Below are positions 33,759-43,019 of a DNA stretch of 64,000 nucleotides, one piece after another. The position numbers and the translations under genes were made by a program. Numbering within the stretch: position 1 is the stretch's first letter; each line of letters begins with the position of its first letter. The notes under the pieces are model-generated. The model searched no databases, was not told the DNA's origin, and saw only the letters and a list, made by a program, of their open reading frames with translations. Origin of the DNA: Pseudomonas brassicacearum (lineage in GTDB: Bacteria; Pseudomonadota; Gammaproteobacteria; Pseudomonadales; Pseudomonadaceae); contig NZ_MOBK01000004.1 in NCBI RefSeq assembly GCF_003732265.1, forward strand, positions 186,001-250,000, written 5' to 3'.

Positions 33759-35549
33759 ATGAAATTGGCGATGAAGCTGCGTACTCGGCTGTTCCTGAGT
33801 ATTTCTGCACTGATCACCGTGGCACTGCTCGGGCTCTTGCTCGGGCTGGTCAGCGTGATGCAGATGGCCGGGTCCCAGGAAGCGCTCGTTCGCAACAATT
33901 TCGTCACGCTCGACCTGGGATTGAAATTACGCCAGACCCTCGGCGATCAATTGATGATCATGGTCAACGAAAAGCCTGATCCCGCTGGGTTCGAGGCGTC
34001 CAGGCAGCACTACCTGCAGTTGCTCGACGAAGGCATTGCCCTTGAGCAATCCGGCAATGGCGGTCAGTACGGGTTCAAACAGGCCAAGGTTGATTATCTG
34101 GAGTTTGTTCAGGCCTACGGTCAGGCCGCTGAGCCCACCAAGGTACTCAATGGCAACGAAGCCCTCACGGAAAAATTCAACACCGTGCGCAACGGTCTGC
34201 TCTCAGAGCACAAGCGCGCGCTGGATGACATCAACACCACCGAACGTCAGTCCCGGGAGCGCGCGTTGCTGGTGGCGGGCCTGCTCGGTTTGGTGGGGTT
34301 GGCGGTACTGATCATCGGCTTCGTGACGGCCCACGCGATTGCCAGGCGTTTTGGCGGACCGATCGAAGCCTTGGCGCAGGCCGCCGATAATATTGGCCAA
34401 GGCAATTTCGAGGTGACCCTGCCGGTTTCGTCCGCCGTGGAATTGAACCTGCTGACCAAGCGCTTCGGGATCATGGCCGAGGCATTGCGTGAGCATCAGG
34501 CCACCAACATCGATGAACTGCTCGCCGGTCAACAACGCCTGCAAGCGGTGCTCGACAGTATCGACGACGGCTTGTTGATGATCGATCGCGACGGCCATCT
34601 CGAGCATCTCAATCCGGTGGCTCAGCGCCAGTTGGGTTGGGACACCGATCGCCTTGGCCAAGGGCTGGGCGCGGCCCTTGAGCGACCCGAGCTGGACGAA
34701 CAGCTGCAACTGGTGCTGCGCGGCGGCACGCTGGAGCGTGCGCCGGAAGACCTGAGTATCGAGGTCGATGGTGAATCGAGGTTGCTGACCTACAGCCTGA
34801 CGCCGGTTATCCATACTCAAGGGCACATCCTCGGTGCGGTGATGGTGCTGCATGACGTGACCGAACAGCGGGCGTTTGAACGGGTGCGCAGCGAGTTTGT
34901 CTTGCGCGCTTCCCATGAATTGCGAACGCCAGTGACCGGCATGCACATGGCATTCGGTCTGTTCCGTGAACGGGCAAAATTTCCGCAGGATTCCCGCGAG
35001 GCCGACCTGCTGGATACGGTCAATGAAGAAATGCAGCGCTTGATGCAGTTGATCAATGACCTGCTGAATTTCTCTCGCTACCAGAACGGCTTGCAGAAGC
35101 TGACCCTGGCCCCATGCTCCATCGAGGAACTGTTGACGCAGGCACATGCCCGCTTTGCCGAGGCGGCGACCGAGCAGGGCATCGAATTGCGCATAGAGGT
35201 GCAAGGGCCGTTGCCCCGATTGCAGGCCGATCAACCGCAGCTGGACCGGGTGCTCGACAACTTGATCGACAACGCTTTGCGCCATACCGCGCGGGAAGGG
35301 CTGATCCGGTTGCAGGCCCGGCGTCATGGCGAGCGGGTGATTATCAGTGTCGAGGACAACGGCGAAGGGATTGCCTATGGCCAGCAAGGGCGAATCTTCG
35401 AGCCCTTTGTCCAGGTCGGCCGCAAGAAGGGCGGTGCGGGGCTTGGCCTGGCGCTGTGCAAGGAAATCGTGCAACTGCACGGCGGGCGGATGGGCGTCTA
35501 TTCGCGGCCGGGGCAGGGTACGCAGTTCTACATGGCGTTGGCAGTGTAA
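33759..35549 (+). CDS. kinB: Sensor histidine kinase KinB
   Basis: Inner-membrane sensor of 596 residues for AlgB. Two membrane helices (about residues 10-35 and 168-192) bracket a periplasmic sensor region; then HAMP (to about 245), PAS (about 255-365, starting LQAVLDSIDDGLLMIDRDG), the dimerisation domain with phospho-accepting His386 in SHELRTP, and a HATPase with DNLIDNALRHT, VEDNGEGI and GGAGLGLALCKEIV. Order algB-kinB as in P. aeruginosa. It is followed 7 nt later by the stop of a convergent EAL gene. Confidence 0.97.
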   Translation: MKLAMKLRTRLFLSISALITVALLGLLLGLVSVMQMAGSQEALVRNNFVTLDLGLKLRQTLGDQLMIMVNEKPDPAGFEASRQHYLQLLDEGIALEQSGNGGQYGFKQAKVDYLEFVQAYGQAAEPTKVLNGNEALTEKFNTVRNGLLSEHKRALDDINTTERQSRERALLVAGLLGLVGLAVLIIGFVTAHAIARRFGGPIEALAQAADNIGQGNFEVTLPVSSAVELNLLTKRFGIMAEALREHQATNIDELLAGQQRLQAVLDSIDDGLLMIDRDGHLEHLNPVAQRQLGWDTDRLGQGLGAALERPELDEQLQLVLRGGTLERAPEDLSIEVDGESRLLTYSLTPVIHTQGHILGAVMVLHDVTEQRAFERVRSEFVLRASHELRTPVTGMHMAFGLFRERAKFPQDSREADLLDTVNEEMQRLMQLINDLLNFSRYQNGLQKLTLAPCSIEELLTQAHARFAEAATEQGIELRIEVQGPLPRLQADQPQLDRVLDNLIDNALRHTAREGLIRLQARRHGERVIISVEDNGEGIAYGQQGRIFEPFVQVGRKKGGAGLGLALCKEIVQLHGGRMGVYSRPGQGTQFYMALAV

Positions 35550-35556
35550 GGCGCTG

Positions 35557-37170
35557 TCACGCCTCGTCATCAAGGCGCCGGCCTTTCACTCGGCGGCCGC
35601 GGGTAATCAGTTCGATGAACTGCACGGAGCTCAAGGCATGAGCGAACAGCCAGCCTTGACCGAACTTCACGCCTTCGCTGCTTAGAAACGTTGCCTGCGC
35701 TTCATGCTCGATGCCCTCGGCAATCACTTTGAGTTGCAGCGCTTGAGCCATGTGGATGATGTGCGGTGCCACGCCACTGCTGGCGGCGTCATGGCCCAGT
35801 GCATCGATAAACGCCTTGTCGATCTTCAGGCAGTCCACCGGCAGGGTTTGCAAGTAGGCGAGGCTGCAATAGCCGGTGCCAAAATCATCGATCAGCACTT
35901 GATGCCCGACATCGCGTAACGCTTGCAGGTTTTCCCTGGCCACCACCACATCGATCAATCCCCGTTCGGTCACCTCGAAGGCAATCTGCTTGGCCGCGAC
36001 ACGGTGCAACGTCAGCAGGCGGGCCATCACCTGGCCGATTCGCGGCACCATCACATCACACGCTGCCAGGTTGACCGAGATGTACAGTTGCGGGTTGGCA
36101 CGCAGCAGTTGCCCCAATTGTTCGAGCAGGCGCTGCAGGACGAAATCGGTCATCTGCCTGATCTGGCCGGTATTTTCCGCCATCGGAATAAACAGGTCGG
36201 GGCTGGTCAACGTGCCATCGGGCCTGCGCCAACGCAGCAACGCTTCGGCGCCGACACAGTTGCGGCTGTCGAGATCGAAAATCGGTTGATACAACACCTG
36301 CAACTCACCCCGGCGTATGGCGCCATGCAATTCGGCATCCAGTGACTGGCGCTGGCGCACCAGCAGAAACACCAGGAAGCCGACAATGATCCCAAGCACC
36401 AGACTGGCCGGCAGCAGCCACCACCACACCGCCGGCACGTGGATGCCTGTGCGTGGCGTGATCAATACCAGTTGGTATTCAGGGTTGTTGGTCGGCATGC
36501 GGTAGATCAAGCGGGTTTGCGTGACTTGCAGTGCGTCGCGGCTTTTGGGTGCCCAGGATTCGGTCGGTGGCCAGACTTGGGCAGCACCCAATACGGGAAT
36601 GGCGCGAGTGCCGTGGTCGAGCACCACCAGCAGGCTGCTTCCGGGCGTCAGGTCGACCATGTCCGTCAAATGCCCGCGAGACGTCGCCACCCGAAAGTTG
36701 CCTCTGCCGAGCATCAGCGCAGCACGGTTTTCATCGGGTTCGGTGGTGGTGTTCAGCCAGTAGCTGTAGGTGGGGCCCCGGATGTCGGGAGGGCGCAGCA
36801 GCGAAAGCCCTTCCTGGCGAGGACGGTTGGAGCACAGGCGGGATGCATCGATGTAGGCCGCCTCGTAGACGAAACGGTAGTTGAAGCTGACCTGTTGCAA
36901 GGTGGCGATCATTTCAGGATCGCAGCCTCGAAGCGGCTGGGCTTCCAGGTCATCGAGGCTTTCGCGCAGTTGCCCGAACAATTGCTCCAGGCGGGCAAGG
37001 AAGCGCTCGCCCTGAGCATTCATTTCTTCGCTTTCGTTCTGTTCAACCTGGTGCATCGCCACAAACAGGCTGCCGGCCATCAAGATAGTTGCGCTGAGGG
37101 CAGCAGCCAGTATCGCCAGAAACCAGGGGCGATAGAACCAGCTACGGAGGGTCTCTCGTGCGGCAGCCAT
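35557..37170 (-). CDS. CSS-motif / EAL-domain cyclic-di-GMP phosphodiesterase
   Basis: A 537-residue inner-membrane protein. A first helix (about residues 19-42), a periplasmic CSS-type sensor region with Cys residues (GCDPEM, RLCSNRPRQ), a second helix (WWWLLPASLVLGIIVGFLVFLL) and a C-terminal EAL domain. Catalytic residues are intact: EALLRWRR, SVNLAACD, EVTERGL, DDFGTGYCSLAYL, KIDKAFID, AEGIEHE. No GGDEF. It should degrade c-di-GMP in response to a periplasmic redox or thiol signal, as shown for other CSS-EAL proteins (family knowledge). Compared with the P. aeruginosa order, it stands between kinB and the amidase gene as an extra gene. Confidence 0.9.
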   Translation of the reverse strand: MAAARETLRSWFYRPWFLAILAAALSATILMAGSLFVAMHQVEQNESEEMNAQGERFLARLEQLFGQLRESLDDLEAQPLRGCDPEMIATLQQVSFNYRFVYEAAYIDASRLCSNRPRQEGLSLLRPPDIRGPTYSYWLNTTTEPDENRAALMLGRGNFRVATSRGHLTDMVDLTPGSSLLVVLDHGTRAIPVLGAAQVWPPTESWAPKSRDALQVTQTRLIYRMPTNNPEYQLVLITPRTGIHVPAVWWWLLPASLVLGIIVGFLVFLLVRQRQSLDAELHGAIRRGELQVLYQPIFDLDSRNCVGAEALLRWRRPDGTLTSPDLFIPMAENTGQIRQMTDFVLQRLLEQLGQLLRANPQLYISVNLAACDVMVPRIGQVMARLLTLHRVAAKQIAFEVTERGLIDVVVARENLQALRDVGHQVLIDDFGTGYCSLAYLQTLPVDCLKIDKAFIDALGHDAASSGVAPHIIHMAQALQLKVIAEGIEHEAQATFLSSEGVKFGQGWLFAHALSSVQFIELITRGRRVKGRRLDDEA

Positions 37171-37245
37171 TATTGATATCCGAAGAATTACCAATGAGTT
37201 ATAGCTGCTATTAGGGAAAAAGCTCTAACCGTCAGACGGGCGCCA

Positions 37246-38025
37246 TTATTTTGTCTGATTCAGGACCTGCAGGATCGCCGCGGATTCAGCGTCAGGCGTG
37301 CCGTCGAAGCGGGAAGGGCGGAAATGCATCTGAAAAGCCGCCAACACATGACGCGTCGCTACGTCCAGTTCACCGGTTTGAGGCGTGGCGTAACCCAGTC
37401 TGGCCAGTTGCCCCTGAAACCAGCTGATGCTCGGCAGTTGTATCGCGAACTGGGCCTGCTGGCGTGCCACGGCCTGCTCGTTTGGCCAGACACCCAGGCC
37501 TTCGGCGGCCAGGCGTTTCCAGGGGAACAGCGGGCCGGGATCGAGTTTGCGCAGCGGCGCGATATCGCTATGGCCGATGATGGCGTGGGGATTGATGTTG
37601 TAACGCTTGCTGATGTCCTTGAGCAGGACGATCAACGATTTGACCTGGTCTTCACTGTAGGGATACCAGAGGCGACCGGTGGGGGTGTCTTTGAAGCCCG
37701 GGTTGACGATCTCGATGCCGATGGAGCTGGAGTTCAGCCAGGTCCTTCCTTCCCATTCGCTTTCGCCCGCGTGCCAGGCGCGAAAATTCTCGTCCATCAG
37801 CTTATAGATGGTGGCGCCCTTGTCGTCGCCAATCAGGTAATGACTGCTGACTTCGCCGTGGGTCAGCAGTTGCAGCGAGCGCTCCAGCGAGGCACTGGTG
37901 TAATGCACCACCACGAACTGGATGCGGCTGTCGTAGTTGGACGAAGGGTGGCTGGTGTCGATACGCGGGCCGCTGGAACAGGCGGCCAACAGCAGCAGCG
38001 ACACAATGAGAGCAAGAAATTTCAT
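37246..38025 (-). CDS. ampDh2: N-acetylmuramoyl-L-alanine amidase, AmpDh2-like lipoprotein
   Basis: A 259-residue lipoprotein with the signal MKFLALIVSLLLLAAC (lipobox LAAC, SSGP after the Cys). The amidase_2 domain has zinc ligands in VVHYTS (His near 50), IGHSDIAP (His about 157) and the catalytic DPG segment LDPGPLFPWKRL. A C-terminal peptidoglycan-binding domain follows (LARLGYATPQTGELDVATRHVLAAFQ, in part). The length and location match AmpDh2 of P. aeruginosa, an outer-membrane-anchored periplasmic amidase for muropeptide recycling. The start is set by the lipoprotein signal. Confidence 0.9.
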   Translation of the reverse strand: MKFLALIVSLLLLAACSSGPRIDTSHPSSNYDSRIQFVVVHYTSASLERSLQLLTHGEVSSHYLIGDDKGATIYKLMDENFRAWHAGESEWEGRTWLNSSSIGIEIVNPGFKDTPTGRLWYPYSEDQVKSLIVLLKDISKRYNINPHAIIGHSDIAPLRKLDPGPLFPWKRLAAEGLGVWPNEQAVARQQAQFAIQLPSISWFQGQLARLGYATPQTGELDVATRHVLAAFQMHFRPSRFDGTPDAESAAILQVLNQTK

Positions 38026-38127
38026 GGCAGGAGGCGTACACGCAAGACAGTAATGCAACAGTGTAACGTACTGCCTTGCGCGCCGACGGCAAAAGCCCGG
38101 TTTTAAATAAAATGGAACAATTGGCCC

Positions 38128-40149
38128 TCAACCAGCCTCCACCCGATTACGTCCGGCGTTTTTGGCGCGGTACAGTGCCTGATCGGCTCTTTTCAGCGCC
38201 ATATCGCTATGTTCTCCGGGTTTGAGCGCCGTCAGGCCCATGGAAATTGTGATGGTGACCCGCTCACCCTTGAAGTGGAAAGGGCAGGCTTCGATTGCGG
38301 CGCGCAAGGTTTCCAGCAGTTTTGCACCGACTGCCGGCACCGTGCCGGGCATCAGGAGCACAAATTCTTCACCACCAAATCTCGCGATGAAATCCGTCCC
38401 GCGCAGGCGCTTGCGCAAAACATTGGCGATGATCTTCAGCACCTTGTCGCCCGCCAGGTGGCCGTAGTTGTCGTTAATTCTTTTGAAGTGATCGAGATCC
38501 AGCATGGCCAGCAACAGGGTATTGCCGTGCCGCTGCCATTGACCGATCTCGTGGTCCAGGCGTTCGCTCCAGGCGGCGCGATTGGGCAGGCCGGTGAGCG
38601 GATCGATCAGCGCTTTCTGGCGTTGTTCTTCAAGGTGTTCACGGTAGCCCTGGGCTTCCTGTTCCATGTGCGCGACCCGTTCGGCCAGGCTGTGCAACCG
38701 CGCAGCCACTTCCTGCTCGCGCTCGTCGCGCTGCTTCTGGTGGCTATCCATGGTGCCGAGCAGGCCTTCAAGGTGGTTTTCCAGCACCAGTTTCAGGTCG
38801 TCCAGGTCTGCCGCTTCCTGCATGCTGCTGTGCAAGCCGTCGACTTGTTCGCGGATCTGCGTGTCCATCTGGCGCGCCGCAGTACGGTTGTCCGCGTGGC
38901 CTTCGCTGGCCGCCTGCAAATTACTCTGGAAGGACTCCAGGCGTTCATTGAGTTGCTGTAGATAGACTTCGAATTCGTGCTGGCCGCTGTCGTTGATTGC
39001 CAGCATCAACGTCGCCAGATCGTCGAGGATCGGGATCAGCTCGTACCAGTTCAGACCATGTTGAAGGCGATCACGCATCGCTTCGGCTTGTGGACGGTGG
39101 CGCTCCGGCAGCGTCAGGTCGTCGAGTAAGCCCAGCAGGGTGTCTTCGATGTGCTTGGCGACAGAGCTGTAGGACGGCTCCGGTGAATCAGGCAAGGCGT
39201 AGAAGATGTCCTCGTGTTCGGTTTGCTCCGGATCAATAGTTGTCGCTGCCCGGGTCAGTTCATCAGGATTGATGGCTGGTTGAACCTGAATGGCTGGCGC
39301 TGGGAGGGGACGGGTGGGCTCTTCCAGCCGTTCACTGTTCGAGGGTGTTGGCGATTCAGGCGCGGGCGCGATGTCGGGCTGGAGGACGGGCGGGACAAAC
39401 GCTACCACCTCCGGAGCGGGCGCCGGTGCGTGAGTCTCTTGAAGCTCCGGGGTGGCCCCCGTGGGGTGGACGCTGTGCACCGCTGGCGGTGCGACTGGCG
39501 GCAGGTCCTCTTCCTCTTCCTCATCTGCGTCATCGGCGTGCGCCATCTCGACCACCCGTTCCACAGCCTGTGCAGCCGATGCGTGAACGGCAGGAGCGAC
39601 GACCTGCGGCACTTCCTCATCCGTTTCGTGGCTACCGAACAGTCTTTGCAGAAAACCGGGCCGCTCAGGTTCGGCGGGGTTCTCCAATTGCCTCAAGGCT
39701 TTGCCTTGCAGGCCACTCAGTTCACTGAGCAGCAGCGGCATCTCACGGGCCTGACTGACTCGTCCATCGAGTTTTTTGGCAAAGCTCTTGAGCGGTCGAC
39801 TGACTTCCCGGGGCAGCGGCAGCGATTGAAGTTGCGCGACCAGCGCGGTCAGTGCGGCGCTGGTCTGGTTGACCCGGGTTTCCCGGCGTTGCTCGGAATC
39901 CAGCACGGCTTTCTCGAGTCGCGGCAGCAGGGCCGCCAAGCCGGCGTCCATGTCATCGGTGCGCACGACTTCGCGCATCTCTTTCATGCATTGGTCGACA
40001 GCGCGGTCAGTGCCCTCCGCCGCCAGCGTGCTGCGCACCAGTCCACGGCGCAGCAGGTCGAGTCGGGCATCCCAGCGACGCTCAAGCTTTTCCTGTTGTT
40101 CGATGCTTTTGAGGTATTTCTCTTTCCAGCGCTGTGCTTCGTCGCTCAT
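38128..40149 (-). CDS. dgcH: GGDEF diguanylate cyclase, DgcH-like
   Basis: A 673-residue soluble protein. A long N-terminal helical region (1-110), a Pro/Ala-rich acidic linker (about 165-300, with a run of Glu after DADD), a further helical region and coiled coil (about 320-505), then the GGDEF domain. The active site reads GGEEF and the inhibitory I-site RGTD lies five residues before it, so the enzyme should be active and product-inhibited. No membrane helix and no receiver domain. Gene order (endonuclease, dsbA upstream) matches PA5487/DgcH, which supports the name. It overlaps the upstream endonuclease gene by 4 nt (ATGA). Confidence 0.85.
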   Translation of the reverse strand: MSDEAQRWKEKYLKSIEQQEKLERRWDARLDLLRRGLVRSTLAAEGTDRAVDQCMKEMREVVRTDDMDAGLAALLPRLEKAVLDSEQRRETRVNQTSAALTALVAQLQSLPLPREVSRPLKSFAKKLDGRVSQAREMPLLLSELSGLQGKALRQLENPAEPERPGFLQRLFGSHETDEEVPQVVAPAVHASAAQAVERVVEMAHADDADEEEEEDLPPVAPPAVHSVHPTGATPELQETHAPAPAPEVVAFVPPVLQPDIAPAPESPTPSNSERLEEPTRPLPAPAIQVQPAINPDELTRAATTIDPEQTEHEDIFYALPDSPEPSYSSVAKHIEDTLLGLLDDLTLPERHRPQAEAMRDRLQHGLNWYELIPILDDLATLMLAINDSGQHEFEVYLQQLNERLESFQSNLQAASEGHADNRTAARQMDTQIREQVDGLHSSMQEAADLDDLKLVLENHLEGLLGTMDSHQKQRDEREQEVAARLHSLAERVAHMEQEAQGYREHLEEQRQKALIDPLTGLPNRAAWSERLDHEIGQWQRHGNTLLLAMLDLDHFKRINDNYGHLAGDKVLKIIANVLRKRLRGTDFIARFGGEEFVLLMPGTVPAVGAKLLETLRAAIEACPFHFKGERVTITISMGLTALKPGEHSDMALKRADQALYRAKNAGRNRVEAG

Positions 40150-41024
40150 TCATGGGATCCGCGAAGGGCAGGACTCAACGCGGGCAATGCATCAGCCGTG
40201 AGCGAACCCGGCAGACGAATCTCTACCGCGACCGGCAGGTGATCGGAAATGGGCTGAGCCAGCACTTCGACCTTTTCAAGGGTCATTGTCGGGCTCAGCA
40301 GAATGTGGTCCAGGCAGCGTTGCGGGCGCCAGCTGGGAAAGGTCGCTTCCAGTTGCGGCGCGAGCAGGCCGAGGTCACGCAACGGGGAGTTTTGCAGCAG
40401 GTCACTGGCATGGGTGTTCATGTCGCCCATCAGCACCTGGTGTTTATAGCCGCCGATCAATTCGCGGATGTAGGCCAGTTGCAGGCTGCGCACGCGAGCG
40501 CCCAGCGCCAGATGCATCATGACCACCACCAGCGCCTCCGGACCTTCGCCAAAGCGCACCAGGATAGCCCCGCGACCCTTGGGCCCCGGCAGCGGGTGAT
40601 CTTCAATCGCCCACGGGCGCAAGCGGCTGAGCACACCATTGCTGTGCTGGCCGAGTCGTCCGAGGTTGCGGTTGAGTTGTTGATACCAGTAGGGGAAGGC
40701 ACCGAGCTGCGCCAGGTGCTCGACTTGATTGACGTAGCCTGAGCGCAGGCTGCCGCCATCGGCTTCTTGCAGGGCGACCAGGTCGAAGTCGCCTAGCAGG
40801 TTGCCGATTTTTTGCAGATTGTCGGCACGCCCGGTGTGCGGCAACAAGTGTTGCCAGCCCCGGGTCAGGTAGTGCCGATACCGCTCGGTACTGATACCGA
40901 CCTGAATATTAAAACTGAGCAGGCGCAGACGACTGTCTGCGGGCAGGCCCGTGGATTCCAGGTGATGTTCGTTGACCCGTGGATCATGCAGGCCAACAAC
41001 GCGTTCAGTTCCCCAGCGGCGCAT
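40146..41024 (-). CDS. Endonuclease/exonuclease/phosphatase family protein
   Basis: A 292-residue member of the EEP superfamily: LRLLSFNIQVGIS (Asn ligand), LVALQEADGGSLRSG (metal-binding Glu), HQVLMGDMNTHASD (Asp/Asn) and a C-terminal SDHLPVAVEI (catalytic Asp-His). All four sites are intact. The substrate may be DNA, RNA, phospholipid or inositol phosphate; sequence cannot tell. The ATG at 41024 is chosen because it lies just 14 nt after the dsbA stop; the frame upstream of it is a shadow. It runs into dgcH with coupled stop/start. Confidence 0.85.
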   Translation of the reverse strand: MRRWGTERVVGLHDPRVNEHHLESTGLPADSRLRLLSFNIQVGISTERYRHYLTRGWQHLLPHTGRADNLQKIGNLLGDFDLVALQEADGGSLRSGYVNQVEHLAQLGAFPYWYQQLNRNLGRLGQHSNGVLSRLRPWAIEDHPLPGPKGRGAILVRFGEGPEALVVVMMHLALGARVRSLQLAYIRELIGGYKHQVLMGDMNTHASDLLQNSPLRDLGLLAPQLEATFPSWRPQRCLDHILLSPTMTLEKVEVLAQPISDHLPVAVEIRLPGSLTADALPALSPALRGSHE

Positions 41025-41037
41025 GGCAGTGCTTCGC

Positions 41038-41679
41038 TTAGTTGGCGGCAGCCTTGTTAGCCGCTCGCTCTTTGTCGACCAGTTTATCGGCCAGTTGCAG
41101 GGCTTGCTCGGCACCGCCGGCAGAACCCACGTCAAAACGATACTTACCGTTGACGATCATGGTTGGTACGCCAGAAATCTCATACTTCTTGGCCAGCTCT
41201 TTGGCCTGGACGATTTTGCCCTTGATGGCGAAGGAGTTGAAGGTGGCCAGGAACTTGTCTTTATCGACACCCTGAGTGGCCAGGAATTCGGCCATTTCTT
41301 CTGGAGTCACCAGTTTCTTGTGTTCTTTCTGGATCGCTTCGAAAACCGCGGCGTGAACCTTGTGCTCGACACCCATGGCTTCCAGGGTCAGGAACATCTG
41401 GCCATGTGCGTCCCAAGGGCCGCCGAACATGGCCGGAATGCGCACGAAGTTGACGTCGGAAGGCAGCTTCTCAACCCATGGATTGATCACTGGCTCAAAA
41501 GCGTAGCAATGCGGGCAGCCATACCAGAACAGCTCCACGACTTCGATCTTGCCAGGCACGGCAACCGGAACCGGATTGGTCAGTTCGACATAAGGGGCGG
41601 CGGGGGCTTCGGCGGCTTGGGCAGTCATGCCGAACAGGCTGGCAGCGACGAGTGCGGCGCTGATGATCAGATTACGCAT
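41038..41679 (-). CDS. dsbA: Thiol:disulfide interchange protein DsbA
   Basis: Periplasmic oxidoreductase that introduces disulfide bonds. 213 residues: signal peptide (cut near residue 22, TAQA/AEAP), thioredoxin fold with active site CPHC (Cys55-Cys58) in FWYGCPHCYAF, helical insert, and the cis-Pro loop SGVPTMIV. Shares its direction with the cytochrome c4/c5 genes, whose periplasmic maturation depends on thiol chemistry, but a terminator separates them. Confidence 0.97.
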   Translation of the reverse strand: MRNLIISAALVAASLFGMTAQAAEAPAAPYVELTNPVPVAVPGKIEVVELFWYGCPHCYAFEPVINPWVEKLPSDVNFVRIPAMFGGPWDAHGQMFLTLEAMGVEHKVHAAVFEAIQKEHKKLVTPEEMAEFLATQGVDKDKFLATFNSFAIKGKIVQAKELAKKYEISGVPTMIVNGKYRFDVGSAGGAEQALQLADKLVDKERAANKAAAN

Positions 41680-41773
41680 GCTTTACTCCTGGACAATTTT
41701 GGTCGCCTCGCGCGACCTGTTTTCAGACAGGTCCTGGCGGGCTTGAGTTCTGTAGTGTAACGGCAGCGGCCAC

Positions 41774-41802
41774 AAAAAAGGGCGGCCAAAGCCACCCTTT
41801 TT
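41774..41802 (-). terminator. Rho-independent terminator of the cytochrome c4 transcript
   Basis: On the minus strand AAAAAGGGTGGC, loop TTTG, then GCCGCCCTTTTTT. It lies between the c4 stop and the dsbA start. Confidence 0.85.
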
Positions 41803-41822
41803 ATACTTGCTGCGACGGATTA

Positions 41823-41870
41823 ATCGAGCGTTAACGTTGCAGGAGATGTTCATCGCACGCAACGCTCGAT
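41823..41870. repeat. Perfect 10-bp inverted repeat in the c4 3' leader
   Basis: ATCGAGCGTT (41823-41832) and AACGCTCGAT (41861-41870) enclose 28 nt, with further pairing potential inside. It sits between the c4 stop (41880) and the terminator, so the transcript end has two stable stems. Confidence 0.6.
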
Positions 41871-41879
41871 CAACCGGCC

Positions 41880-42491
41880 TTAGTGCAGGCCTTGAATGTA
41901 GCTGGACACGGCGGCGATATCTTCGTCGCTCAGTCGTTTGGCGATGGTCTGCATGGTTTTGGCATCGCCATCGTTGGTGCGTCCACCTTCTTCCTTGCGG
42001 AAATCGGTCAGCTGCTTGGCGACGTATTGAGCGTGCTGGCCACCCAGGTGCGGGAAGCCGGCAGCGACGTTGCCTGCGCCGTTTGGCGAGTGGCAACCGG
42101 TGCAGGCTGGCAAGCCTTTGGCCAGGTCGCCGCCACGGAACAGTGCTTCACCGCGAGCCACGATTTTAGGGTCGGCGGCGCCAACACTGCCGTTCTGCTT
42201 GGCGAAGTAGGCGGCGATATCAGCCAGGTCCTGGTCACTCAGGTTGGTCAGCAGGCCGGTCATTTCCAGAACGGTGCGCTTGCCCGACTTGATGTCGTGC
42301 AATTGCTTGGTCAGGTAGCGTTCACCCTGACCCGCCAGTTTCGGAAAGTTAGGCGCCATGCTGTTGCCATCCGGGCCATGACAGGCGCCACATACTGCGG
42401 CTTTCGCCTGACCAGCAGTCGCATCACCTGCAGCATGGGCAATGCCGGAGATCCCCACGGTCAACAGCAGACTCACGATCAATTTGTTCAT
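41880..42491 (-). CDS. Diheme cytochrome c4
   Basis: A 203-residue periplasmic diheme cytochrome. Signal peptide cut near residue 20 (SGIAHA). The two heme sites are CGACH (Cys34, Cys37, His38) and CTGCH (Cys129, Cys132, His133), with Met ligands in MAPNFPKLAGQ and the later repeat. c4 carries electrons from the bc1 complex to terminal oxidases. In P. aeruginosa the gene (cc4) lies between dsbA and a c5-like gene, as here. Confidence 0.95.
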   Translation of the reverse strand: MNKLIVSLLLTVGISGIAHAAGDATAGQAKAAVCGACHGPDGNSMAPNFPKLAGQGERYLTKQLHDIKSGKRTVLEMTGLLTNLSDQDLADIAAYFAKQNGSVGAADPKIVARGEALFRGGDLAKGLPACTGCHSPNGAGNVAAGFPHLGGQHAQYVAKQLTDFRKEEGGRTNDGDAKTMQTIAKRLSDEDIAAVSSYIQGLH

Positions 42492-42537
42492 CAGCTAATC
42501 CAACTACGGCTAAGGGTTAAAGAGTTATGGACCGGGA

Positions 42538-42828
42538 TCACTCGCTCATCCAGTGGATGATGGCCTGGTAATCCTCGGCACTGCAGTCCATGCACAAACC
42601 ACGCGGCGGCATCGCCTTGAAACCCTGGGTCACGTGTTGCACCAGCGTCTCCATACCTTTCGCCAACCTCGGCGTCCAAGCTTCCTGATCGCCCTTTTGA
42701 GGCGCCATGGGTAGTTGGCCGGAATGACAGGCACCACAAACACGGTTGTACACAGCTTCCGGATCCTGTGTAGCCTGAGCGCTGTAAAGCGGTATCAAGA
42801 CACCGGCAGCTAGCAGCCATTTCGTCAT
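42538..42828 (-). CDS. Monoheme cytochrome c5-type protein
   Basis: A 96-residue exported cytochrome: signal peptide (LLAAGVLIPLYSAQA), heme site CGACH (Cys31, Cys34, His35), probable Met ligand in KAMPPRG, and the extra Cys pair in GLCMDCS characteristic of cytochrome c5. It lies 46 nt upstream of c4, likely in the same transcript. Confidence 0.92.
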   Translation of the reverse strand: MTKWLLAAGVLIPLYSAQATQDPEAVYNRVCGACHSGQLPMAPQKGDQEAWTPRLAKGMETLVQHVTQGFKAMPPRGLCMDCSAEDYQAIIHWMSE

Positions 42829-43019
42829 AAAACGACCTTTTCAGGGTTGAGAGCGTTCTGCGTTCTAATGCGCAATCAAGGTCAATCGCTCTCGTGAACT
42901 TCATCCTACGCTGGGACAAAGCGCACACAAAATCTGCGGCATTATATACTGGCGTCACTGAAACGGAAACGACACCGCTTGCCGCGTCCATTCCCGGCGC
43001 CGCCCACATCGGAAATCCC

